Below are positions 55,401 to 63,002 of a stretch of 64,000 nt of DNA, piece by piece. Every line of letters begins with the position of its first letter. Positions within the stretch are counted from its first letter, which is position 1. The stretch lies in NCBI RefSeq assembly GCF_052114085.1, contig NZ_JBFREB010000001.1, positions 248,001 through 312,000 on the forward strand, written 5' to 3'. Position numbers and translations under genes: made by a program. The notes under the pieces are model-generated. The model saw only the letters and a program-made list of their open reading frames with translations, was not told the origin of the DNA and did no database searches. The stretch is from Leifsonia sp052114085 (GTDB lineage: Bacteria; Actinomycetota; Actinomycetes; Actinomycetales; Microbacteriaceae).

Positions 55401-58058
55401 ATGGGGGCAAGCTTCCCTCCGTCCGGCCTGCCCGGCCTCGACGGGGATCACTCGCGTCTCGTCACTGCCGCAGGCGCCGAATGGCACCTGCTCGACACCG
55501 GCCCAGCGCTCGACGCGGCCGGCATCACTCCGGTCGGCACCCTGCTGTGCGTGCACGGCAACCCCACCTGGTCGTACCTGTGGCGCCGTCTGGTGGCCGC
55601 GGCAGCGGCCGCCGCGCAGGGCGATCCCGGCCGTGCCGCTTGGCGGGTGATCGCCGTCGACCAGCTCGAGATGGGCTTCTCCGAGCGAACCGGCCGCCTG
55701 CGCCGCCTCGCCGACCGGGTCGCCGACCTCGGCGCCCTCACCGACACACTGGGCCTCGCGGGGCCGGTCGTCACGGTGGGGCACGACTGGGGTGGGCCCG
55801 TGAGTCTCGGCTGGGCGATCGATCATCCGGACCTTCTCTCCGGGGTCGTGCTTCTGAACACAGCGGTACATCAGCCGGAGGACCGATCGATCCCCGCGCC
55901 CCTGCGTGCGGCCCTTGCCCCAGGGATGCTCGACGTCGCGACGGCAGGGACGACGGCGTTCCTCGAGACGACGCTCTCGCTGGCGCGGCCGCGGCTCGAT
56001 CCGGCGGTCCGCGACGCCTTCCGCTCGCCGTACACATCGGCGGCGCGGCGGCGCGGCATCCGCGATTTCGTCGCGGACATCCCCGTCGACGCCTCCCACC
56101 CGAGTTTCGCCGAACTCGATCGCATCGCGACCGGGGTCACGGCTCTGGACGTCCCGGCGCTCATCGTCTGGGGCCCGCGGGATCCCGTGTTCGGTGAGGT
56201 CTATCTGCGCGACCTGCTCGAGCGGATGCCGCACGCCGACGTCCATCGCTTCGAGGGCGCGGGTCACCTCGTCGCCGAGGAGGTCGAGTACGCGCCGATC
56301 GTGCTCGATTGGCTGGAGGAGAAGGTCCTCGCGCCCACCGCGAACACGGCGGCGGACACGGCGGCGGCTCCTGCGGAGTGGTCCACCCAGCCGTTGTGGG
56401 CCGCGATCGAACGCAACGCCGGCAGCGATGCACCCGCCCTGATCGACATGGGTGCCGGCCCGGATGACGTGGCACGCGTGATCCCATGGTCGCAGCTCGC
56501 CCGCCGGGTCGACGAGCTCGCGCACGGCTTGCTCGCTGCGGGCGTGCGGCCAGGGGACCGGGTGAGCCTGCTCATCCCGCCGTCGGCCGACCTCACGGCC
56601 GTGCTCTACGCCGCCGTGCGCGTCGGCGCTGTCGTGGTCGTCGCGGACGCCGGCCTCGGAGTGCGCGGCCTCGGCCGGGCGATCCGGGGCGCGCATCCCA
56701 CCGTCATCGTGGGTGCGCTCCCCGGGCTGGCCGCGGCCCGCGCCCTCGGTTGGCCCGGCCGTCGTATCTCCGTCGCCACCCTGTCACCCGTGCTGGCGCG
56801 CTCCCTCGGCGTCGAGCGCTCCCTCGGCGACCTGCTGCGGCTGGGCCGGGCGAGGATCGCAGCGTCGGATCGCGCGCCCCTGGCGACACCGGCGCCGTCG
56901 GACCTCGCGGCCGTGCTCTTCACCTCGGGCTCGACCGGTCCGGCGAAGGGCGTGCGGTACACGCATGCTCAACTCGGAGCACTGCGGGACGCGCTCGCCG
57001 ATCACTACGAGCTCGGCGCGGGGACGGGGATCGTCGCCGGGTTCGCCCCGTTCGCTCTGCTCGGGCCGGCGCTCGGCGCCCGGTCGGTGATCCCGGTCGG
57101 CGACGTCACCGCTCCGCGCACCCTCACCGCGAGCGCCGTCGCCGATGCGGCCGGAGCCGCCGACGCGACGGTGGTCTTCCTTTCGCCCGCGGCGCTCGCG
57201 AACGTCGTGGCGACGGCCGATGCCCTCGATACGGCGCAGCGCGACGCGCTCGCGCGGATCCGCACCGTCCTCTCGGCCGGCGCGCCGGTCCCGGCGCGGC
57301 TGCTGGAGCGCATCGTAGAACTCATGCCGGGCGCGACGGCCCACACCCCCTACGGAATGACCGAGGGGCTGCTGATGACCGACATCACGCTCGAGGGCAT
57401 CCGAGCGGCTTCGGAGGACTCCGCGGCGGAGGATGGGGCGGCCGGCGGGGTGTGCGTCGGCACGCCCGTCGAAGGCGTCACCGTTCTCATCAGCCCGCTG
57501 GACGCCGACGGTCGACCCACGGCGCAGCTCACGGGCGAGCCCGGCATCACCGGAGAGATCGTCGTCGATGCGCCCCACCTGCGCGACGGGTACGACCGCC
57601 TGTGGGCGGTCGACCGCGTCGCGAAGTCGCACAGCGAAGGTGGCGCGCGGCGACACAGCACCGGCGACGTCGGCCACCTCGACACGCGGGGTCGCCTCTG
57701 GGTGGAGGGACGACTCCAGCACGTCCTGGTCACACCCGACGGTGTGGTGACTCCCGTCGGCATCGAGCAGCGGATCGAGGGTGTCGCCGGCGTGCGCCGG
57801 GCCGCCCTCGTCGGCGTCGGCCCGCGGGGCACGCAGGCGCTTGTCGCGGTGGTCGAACTCGTCGGCCCGGCGCGCTCGGGGCTGGCACAGGCATCGCTGG
57901 CCGCGGCCGTACGAGCGGCATCCCCCCGGCCCCTCGCGGCCGTGCTCACCGTGACCTCGCTGCCGACCGACATCCGCCACAACTCCAAGATCGACCGCAC
58001 GGCGCTCGCGACCTGGGCCGACGCGGTGCTCCGCGGCAAACGGGTGCGCCGACCATGA
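55401..58058 (+). CDS. oleBC: Fused OleB-OleC: beta-lactone decarboxylase and beta-lactone synthetase
   Basis: An 885-residue two-domain protein. Residues 1-310 are an alpha/beta hydrolase related to haloalkane dehalogenases: LLCVHGNPTWSYLWRRL, nucleophile Asp in VGHDWGGPVS, and late GAGHLVAEE with the catalytic His; this is OleB, which decarboxylates the beta-lactone to an alkene. Residues about 340-885 are an AMP-forming ligase domain with LFTSGSTGPAKGV and TPYGMTEGLL, the OleC beta-lactone synthetase. An Ala-rich linker joins them. OleB-OleC fusions are known in actinobacteria. The stop overlaps oleD by 4 bp. Confidence 0.93.
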   Translation: MGASFPPSGLPGLDGDHSRLVTAAGAEWHLLDTGPALDAAGITPVGTLLCVHGNPTWSYLWRRLVAAAAAAAQGDPGRAAWRVIAVDQLEMGFSERTGRLRRLADRVADLGALTDTLGLAGPVVTVGHDWGGPVSLGWAIDHPDLLSGVVLLNTAVHQPEDRSIPAPLRAALAPGMLDVATAGTTAFLETTLSLARPRLDPAVRDAFRSPYTSAARRRGIRDFVADIPVDASHPSFAELDRIATGVTALDVPALIVWGPRDPVFGEVYLRDLLERMPHADVHRFEGAGHLVAEEVEYAPIVLDWLEEKVLAPTANTAADTAAAPAEWSTQPLWAAIERNAGSDAPALIDMGAGPDDVARVIPWSQLARRVDELAHGLLAAGVRPGDRVSLLIPPSADLTAVLYAAVRVGAVVVVADAGLGVRGLGRAIRGAHPTVIVGALPGLAAARALGWPGRRISVATLSPVLARSLGVERSLGDLLRLGRARIAASDRAPLATPAPSDLAAVLFTSGSTGPAKGVRYTHAQLGALRDALADHYELGAGTGIVAGFAPFALLGPALGARSVIPVGDVTAPRTLTASAVADAAGAADATVVFLSPAALANVVATADALDTAQRDALARIRTVLSAGAPVPARLLERIVELMPGATAHTPYGMTEGLLMTDITLEGIRAASEDSAAEDGAAGGVCVGTPVEGVTVLISPLDADGRPTAQLTGEPGITGEIVVDAPHLRDGYDRLWAVDRVAKSHSEGGARRHSTGDVGHLDTRGRLWVEGRLQHVLVTPDGVVTPVGIEQRIEGVAGVRRAALVGVGPRGTQALVAVVELVGPARSGLAQASLAAAVRAASPRPLAAVLTVTSLPTDIRHNSKIDRTALATWADAVLRGKRVRRP

Positions 58059-59035
58059 ACGTGCTCGTCACGGGAGCAAGCGGCTACCTCGGAGGTCGCG
58101 TCGCAGCGGCGCTCGTGGCACGCGGCCACGAGGTGCGCACGCTGCAGCGGCGCCCCTCCGGCATTCCGGGTGCCGTCGACGTGTTGGGAGATGTGACGGA
58201 TGCTGCGCGGGTGCGGGCAGCAGTCGAGGGCATGGATGCGGTCGTGCATCTCGCCGCGAAGGTCTCGCTGGCTGGCGCCGTGGCCGACTTCGACCGGGTC
58301 AACGTCGGCGGCACCCGCACGGTGCTCGCTGAGGCGCGGGCCGCCGGCGTGCGCCGGGTCGTGCACGTGTCTTCGCCGTCCGTCGCGCACGCGGGCGCGT
58401 CGCTCATGGGCGATCCGGCTCTCCCCGCCGACCCCGACCGGGCGCGCGGGGATTACGCGCGCACGAAAGCCGCAGGGGAGCTTCTGGCTCTCGCCGCCGA
58501 CGCACCCGGCTTCGCCGTCGTCGTCGTGCGACCGCACCTCGTGTGGGGTCCGGGCGATCCGCAACTCGTCGGCCGCATCGTCGAACGCGCCAAGGAGCGG
58601 CGGCTGCCGCTGATCGGGAGCGGCTCCGCGCTGATCGACACCACCTACATCGACAACGCGGTCTCAGCGCTCGTCGCGGCACTCGACCGCGCCGACGCGG
58701 TCCACGGCCGCTCCTACGTGGTGACGAACGGCGAGCCCCGGCCTGTCGCCGAACTTCTCGCCGGCATCTGCACCGCGTGCGGCGCCCCCGCTCCCTCGTG
58801 GCGGGTGCCCGCATCCCTCGCCCGCACCGCGGGGAGCGTCGTCGAAGCCGCGTGGCGCATCCGGCCGGGCCGCGACGAGCCACCGATGACCCGGTTCCTG
58901 GCCGAGCAGCTCTCCACCGCCCACTGGTTCGACCAGCGCAGCATCCGTGCGGACCTCGAATGGTCGCCGGTGGTCACGATCGACGAGGGTCTGGCGCGGC
59001 TCGCCGCGTGGACGGCCGCTGCAGAGAAGCACTGA
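58055..59035 (+). CDS. oleD: NAD(P)-dependent 2-alkyl-3-ketoacid reductase OleD
   Basis: A 326-residue short-chain (extended) reductase/epimerase-family protein. The dinucleotide-binding motif is LVTGASGYLGGRVAAAL, and the catalytic Tyr and Lys are in DYARTKAAGE, with VVHVSSPSVAHAG upstream. OleD reduces the 2-alkyl-3-ketoacid from OleA to the 2-alkyl-3-hydroxyacid, the substrate for OleC. ATGA overlap with oleBC completes the olefin operon. Its stop directly adjoins that of the convergent reductase gene, without intervening bases. Confidence 0.93.
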   Translation: MNVLVTGASGYLGGRVAAALVARGHEVRTLQRRPSGIPGAVDVLGDVTDAARVRAAVEGMDAVVHLAAKVSLAGAVADFDRVNVGGTRTVLAEARAAGVRRVVHVSSPSVAHAGASLMGDPALPADPDRARGDYARTKAAGELLALAADAPGFAVVVVRPHLVWGPGDPQLVGRIVERAKERRLPLIGSGSALIDTTYIDNAVSALVAALDRADAVHGRSYVVTNGEPRPVAELLAGICTACGAPAPSWRVPASLARTAGSVVEAAWRIRPGRDEPPMTRFLAEQLSTAHWFDQRSIRADLEWSPVVTIDEGLARLAAWTAAAEKH

Positions 59036-60025
59036 TCAGGCGCGGGACTCCTGGACGTCCCGCGCCTTCAGCGTCCGGTAAGTGGTCACGGGATGCGTGC
59101 CCAGCACGATCTTGCCGCGCGAGTGGAGGTTCTGGAGGTCGTCGTACGCGTAGGCGATCTCGTCGAGCGGGTAGAAGCCCGAGATCAGAAGCGTGAACGC
59201 CCGCTCATCAGCGAGCCGCGCGAGCCGCTCGAGCTGCGCGGTGCCGTGGGCCACCGACTCGGGGTCGTCGCGCAGCAGCCGGAGCTCGGTCTCTCGCCTG
59301 TCGTCGCTCGAACGGTACCGCGACTCCGACACCCCGAGGTCTTCCGCCAGCGCCCGGCCATCCTGCCCGAAGTTGTCGATCAGACAGGTGACGCCGTCGG
59401 GCGCGAGGGCACGGATGCGGTCCTCGATGCCGTCGCCGTAGCGCACCGGCTTGATGCCGAGCTGGCGCAGGTAGTCGAAGTTGCGGTCGCCGCAGGTGCC
59501 GATCACGCGGGCGCCGCGATGCTTGGCGAGCTGTGCCTCGATGCTGCCAACGCCGCCGGCCGCTGCCGAGACGACGACCGTATCGCCGTCGGCCACTCGG
59601 AGGTCGTCGAGCGTGTCGAGGGCCGTCGCGCCCGCCAGGTAGAGGCCCCCTGCAACCTCCCAGGAGACGTGCGGCGGCTTGACCACGAGGGCTGCCGACG
59701 GCACCACGAGGTAGGACGCGTGGGCACCGGCGCGGACATGTCCGATGACTTCCGTTCCGCGGCGGAACCGCCCGGTGGGGTCTGCGCTCACGACGATCCC
59801 GGCGAAGTCGCTTCCCGAGCGGCGGGGGAACGCCTCGTCGGCCCACGCTTTCTCCCGTCCGCTCCGGATGAAGCCGTCGATGTGGCTAATCCCCGAAGCG
59901 ATCACTTCGACCAGCACTTCACCCGGTCCGGGCGAGGGGAGAGGCCGCATCCTTTTCTCGAGCACGTCGACATCGCCGTTGCGGTCGTATTCGACCACCA
60001 GAGTCTCGTCGTACCGCTTGGCCAT
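59036..60025 (-). CDS. Quinone-oxidoreductase-like MDR protein
   Basis: A 329-residue medium-chain dehydrogenase/reductase family protein of the zinc-free NADP-dependent (quinone oxidoreductase, QOR) type. PSPGPGEVLVEVIASGISHI near the N-terminus and the NADP-binding TVVVSAAAGGVGSIEAQLAK (AAGGVG motif) are seen; no zinc-binding Cys pattern is present. It may reduce quinones or unsaturated ketones. GGGAGGAGCGGACC precedes the ATG. It converges exactly with oleD. Confidence 0.9.
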   Translation of the reverse strand: MAKRYDETLVVEYDRNGDVDVLEKRMRPLPSPGPGEVLVEVIASGISHIDGFIRSGREKAWADEAFPRRSGSDFAGIVVSADPTGRFRRGTEVIGHVRAGAHASYLVVPSAALVVKPPHVSWEVAGGLYLAGATALDTLDDLRVADGDTVVVSAAAGGVGSIEAQLAKHRGARVIGTCGDRNFDYLRQLGIKPVRYGDGIEDRIRALAPDGVTCLIDNFGQDGRALAEDLGVSESRYRSSDDRRETELRLLRDDPESVAHGTAQLERLARLADERAFTLLISGFYPLDEIAYAYDDLQNLHSRGKIVLGTHPVTTYRTLKARDVQESRA

Positions 60026-60263
60026 GGTCCGCTCCTCCCATGGGCTCGATATCGACCGAGCTTCACTGCTCTTTCGGCTTCATCCGAGTCCGTCGAGAAC
60101 AGGATATGCCTAGCTTGGCTAGAAACGCGATGGGCTAGGGGATATTGGTTGAGGCGAGAAAAATCGCGACCGCTCATTCTTCGATCCCGGTGCATCCGAT
60201 CCCCCTGTTTCGGCGGAAAGCATTCAGGGAGGCCATCGAGCGCTCCCGGAGACGAAGGAGTCC

Positions 60264-60998
60264 ATGATGAAGAGAAGCAGGTGGGTGCGGATCGGCGTGA
60301 TCGCCGCGGCCGTGCTCGCAATGATCGGCGTCGCGGCACCGGCGAGCGCATCGACCCAGCCGACGTGGCGGCCGTTCGGCATTGCCCAGGTGTCGGTCTT
60401 CCACGGCGTTCCGGACACCCCGGTGGACGTGTACGTGAACGGTCTGCGAGTGCTGAACGACTTCCAGCCCGGGCACTTCGCGGGACCGTACTTGCTGCCG
60501 TCCGGGACGTACCGGCTGGCTATCACGGCCGCGGATGCCCGTAACGACAGGAACCCTGTCATCGGGCCGGTGGCGGTCTCCTTCGCCCGCAACACGAGCT
60601 ACACGGTCGCCGCTCACCTCACGCCGTCGGGTTCGCCGACGGCCACCGTGTTCACCAATGACCTGTCCAGGACTCCACAGGGCACAGGCAGGCTGATCGT
60701 GCGTCACACTGCGGCTGCGCCGGCCGTGGATGTGCTGGCCGGGGGCTCGCCCGTGATCTCCAACCTGACCAACCCGAACCAGGCTGCGCTGGTGCTCCCC
60801 GCCGGGACAGTCGATGCCGCGGTGGCGCTGGCCGGGACGACTGCGCCGGTCATCGGTCCTGCGGCCGTGCCCGTGCAGGCGCAGCGCGACACCATCGTCT
60901 ACGCCTGGGGGAGCGCGACGGCAGGCAACCTGACCGTCGCCGTGCAGTCGCTGCGCCAGGGGAGTCTCTTCGACTTCCCGTGGATGCTTCGCCACTGA
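60264..60998 (+). CDS. Secreted DUF4397 domain protein
   Basis: A 244-residue exported protein. The N-terminal signal peptide (RIGVIAAAVLAMIGVAAPAS, cleavage after ASA near residue 30) is followed by DUF4397 repeats, such as VSVFHGVPDTPVDVYVNGLR and LIVRHTAAAPAVDVLAGGSP, beta-rich domains of unknown function. The last 10 residues are LFDFPWMLRH with no anchor, so it is probably released. GACGAAGGAGTCC precedes two consecutive ATGs; either could be used. A strong hairpin follows the stop. Confidence 0.88.
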   Translation: MMKRSRWVRIGVIAAAVLAMIGVAAPASASTQPTWRPFGIAQVSVFHGVPDTPVDVYVNGLRVLNDFQPGHFAGPYLLPSGTYRLAITAADARNDRNPVIGPVAVSFARNTSYTVAAHLTPSGSPTATVFTNDLSRTPQGTGRLIVRHTAAAPAVDVLAGGSPVISNLTNPNQAALVLPAGTVDAAVALAGTTAPVIGPAAVPVQAQRDTIVYAWGSATAGNLTVAVQSLRQGSLFDFPWMLRH

Positions 60999-61005
60999 CA
61001 CCGGC

Positions 61006-61040
61006 CGGGCCCGCGCGCGTCCTTCCGGTGCGCGGGCCCG
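61006..61040 (+). terminator. 11-bp perfect GC stem-loop, probable terminator
   Basis: CGGGCCCGCGC (61006-61016) pairs with GCGCGGGCCCG (61030-61040) around a 13-nt loop, starting 8 bp after the stop of the DUF4397 gene. No T-run follows, but position and strength suit transcription termination. Confidence 0.6.
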
Positions 61041-61056
61041 GGCGGGCGAACTAGGC

Positions 61057-61482
61057 GTGCGCGTCGTCGAGCAGCACGTCCGCGCCGCCGTGCACGCCTT
61101 CTTCACGCCGGAGTGGTCCTTCCTGGTCGCCGGTCGGGTCAGTGCGCGGGGGCGGCGGGAGTTCCGCCGTCGGCTCACCGGCACCGTGGCGCTCAAGGAC
61201 GGAAGTGCCTCCGATGTCGGCCGGCTCGCTGAAAGCGATGTACGTGATGTCCTCATCCGTCTGGGCGCACCGCACACCTGCGTCCTGATCAAAGACGGGC
61301 TGGTGAGCGACGAGATCGCGGACCTGGACTCGGCATTGCACCGCACTTTCCTGGCGACCGAAGGCGCGCTCATCTCCTGCATCCCGGGTCGGTTGTGCCT
61401 GCTGCAGTGCGACGGCGGCCGGACGCGCCTCCTCCTCTGGGCGGGGGCTGCATCCGAATCGCCGTTTCCGGGGAAGGAATAG
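61057..61482 (+). CDS. Uncharacterised protein
   Basis: A 141-residue soluble protein I do not recognise. Its reading frame has the high third-position GC of its neighbours, which supports coding. Possible core segments are ALKDGSASDVGRLAESDVRD and DEIADLDSALHRTFLATEGA. GTG start, with a weak ribosome site GGGCGGGCGAAC. It is followed after 21 bp by a small gene with a strong ribosome site, so they may be co-transcribed. Confidence 0.6.
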   Translation: MRVVEQHVRAAVHAFFTPEWSFLVAGRVSARGRREFRRRLTGTVALKDGSASDVGRLAESDVRDVLIRLGAPHTCVLIKDGLVSDEIADLDSALHRTFLATEGALISCIPGRLCLLQCDGGRTRLLLWAGAASESPFPGKE

Positions 61483-61503
61483 GTACGGACCGAGGAGGAA
61501 CCC

Positions 61504-61680
61504 ATGCAGACAACCGCTGACGACATCGCGCTGGCACTCATCGTCGCCGCCGACAGGGCGGGCGACCCGACCCCCGAACAGTTGGCGCCCATCCTCGCCC
61601 GGCTGAGCCGCCGCGAGCGCGCGGTCGTCGCCGGCTTCTTCGAGCGTCTCGCCGATCAGGAGCGACGCGTCAGCGCGTAG
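61504..61680 (+). CDS. 58-residue helical protein
   Basis: A short gene encoding 58 residues, mostly alpha-helical and rich in Ala, Arg and Glu; it starts MQTTADDIALALIVAADRAG and ends FFERLADQERRVSA. GAGGAGGAACCC precedes the ATG, the best ribosome site in this part of the window. Its end overlaps the convergent RskA-like gene by 11 bp. No known family recognised. Spacing to the previous gene suggests co-transcription. Confidence 0.65.
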   Translation: MQTTADDIALALIVAADRAGDPTPEQLAPILARLSRRERAVVAGFFERLADQERRVSA

Positions 61681-62413
61681 CGGGCGTGAGCGTGCCGCGC
61701 ACGATGCTGTCGCCGGAGTGCCCGGGGTCGCCGTTCAGGGGCTGCTGCGAGACGTCGACCACCGGGTAATCTGCCGCGGCCACGCTCGGGGGCATGACGA
61801 AGCGTCCGCTCTCGCCCGAGAGAAGGCCGACGCTGATCGCCTTCGTCAGGTCGCTGCTCATCAGCCACACTTCGCGGAAGTCCGTGCCGCCGGCATCCAC
61901 GGCTGGGGACTGAAGCTCGACGGCGAGGACAGTGGTGCCGTTGGACTCCCGCTCCATCGTCGCCTGACCGACCGAGGTCGACCAGGCAGGCAAACCGGCG
62001 AGCGTCGCCTGAGCCTCCACGCGGTCCGCCGGACGGAGGAGGACCACCGTGGTCACCAGCACCGCGATCACGAACACCGCAGCAGCGGAAAGAAGGATGG
62101 GCAAGCGCCGCCGGAGGTTACCCCCGCGCCGGGGCGGTACCGCATCCGCGCCGTGGGAGAGTGACGTGGCGGCCGGGGGAGCCAATGGTTCGAGCGTCAG
62201 CTGGGCTCGGATGCCTTCCCAGACCGCGGGGGACGGCTCTTTCAGCTCGAAGTCGAGCGGGCCGTTCTCGCGCGCGGCACGCGTCACGCGCGTCAGGCGC
62301 GCGAGTTCGGCACTGCACTCCGGGCACCCCATGACGTGCTCGGCGTCGGCCTCGTCAACGTCGGGGTCGCCCAGCGCCAGCATCGCCAGCACGTCGGGAT
62401 CGCTATGACTCAT
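61670..62413 (-). CDS. RskA-like anti-sigma factor
   Basis: A 247-residue anti-sigma factor with an N-terminal zinc-type anti-sigma domain (HVMGCPECSAEL, H-x3-C-x2-C pattern), a single transmembrane helix (ILLSAAAVFVIAVLVTTVVL, about 107-126) and a C-terminal extracellular RskA-type domain (LAGLPAWSTSVGQATMERES, then VWLMSSDLTKAISVGLL). Such proteins hold an ECF sigma factor until a membrane signal triggers regulated proteolysis. Its start overlaps the sigma gene's stop, a coupled pair. Confidence 0.92.
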   Translation of the reverse strand: MSHSDPDVLAMLALGDPDVDEADAEHVMGCPECSAELARLTRVTRAARENGPLDFELKEPSPAVWEGIRAQLTLEPLAPPAATSLSHGADAVPPRRGGNLRRRLPILLSAAAVFVIAVLVTTVVLLRPADRVEAQATLAGLPAWSTSVGQATMERESNGTTVLAVELQSPAVDAGGTDFREVWLMSSDLTKAISVGLLSGESGRFVMPPSVAAADYPVVDVSQQPLNGDPGHSGDSIVRGTLTPATR

Positions 62414-62945
62414 CAGCGTCCTCCAGACGTGCCCGCAGCCGGAGCAGGCTGCGCCGGATATGACTCTTGACCGTACCCAGGGGCAGGTCCATTTGGGCCG
62501 CGATCTGCGTGTGTGTCAGCCGGTCGTAGAACGCCAGTCTCATGATCTGCTGCGCCACCGGCTCCAGCCGCTCGAGCTCCTGACTCATCTCCACGCTGTC
62601 CGCGATCTGGTCGGTCCAGCTCATCGACTGGAGGTACACGCTCTCCATCAGAGCCTCGAGCTCACGCTGGCGTTTGGCGCGTGCTTCGTAGGCATCCACG
62701 ATCTTGTGCCGGGTGATCGCCATCAACCAGGTGCTGAGCTTTCCCCGGTCCGGATTGAAGCCGTTCCTGCTCTGCCAGGCCGACACGAAGACCTGCTGGG
62801 TCACGTCCTCGGCGTCGGAGACGTTTCCGAGGGAACGCAGGGCGAGCGTGTAGACCAGTCGCCCCCAGCGCTGATACAGCCGCTCGATCGCGGACACATC
62901 ACCGGACCGAAGGTCGGTGATCAGTGAACGCTCCGTGTCATCCAC
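62403..62945 (-). CDS. ECF-family RNA polymerase sigma factor
   Basis: A 180-residue extracytoplasmic-function sigma factor. Region 2 shows LYQRWGRLVYTLALRSLGNV, DAEDVTQQVFVSAWQSR and KLSTWLMAITRHKIVDAYE; region 4 shows MRLAFYDRLTHTQIAAQMDLPLGTVKSHIRRSL (helix-turn-helix, split over two stretches). It resembles SigK/SigE-type ECF factors partnered with RskA. I start it at the GTG giving VDDTERSLI; a GTG 36 bp upstream (62981) is an alternative. It overlaps the anti-sigma gene by 11 bp. Confidence 0.92.
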   Translation of the reverse strand: MDDTERSLITDLRSGDVSAIERLYQRWGRLVYTLALRSLGNVSDAEDVTQQVFVSAWQSRNGFNPDRGKLSTWLMAITRHKIVDAYEARAKRQRELEALMESVYLQSMSWTDQIADSVEMSQELERLEPVAQQIMRLAFYDRLTHTQIAAQMDLPLGTVKSHIRRSLLRLRARLEDADES

Positions 62946-63002
62946 ACCGCCATCATCGCTCGCCAAGCGAGGAAAAGCCACCGCGAGCCCGTCGGCACCC
63001 AG

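Noticed and set aside
56784..57980. Long minus-strand frames opposite oleBC (also 55251-56696)
   Set aside because: Antisense shadows of the OleBC fusion; no conserved motif.
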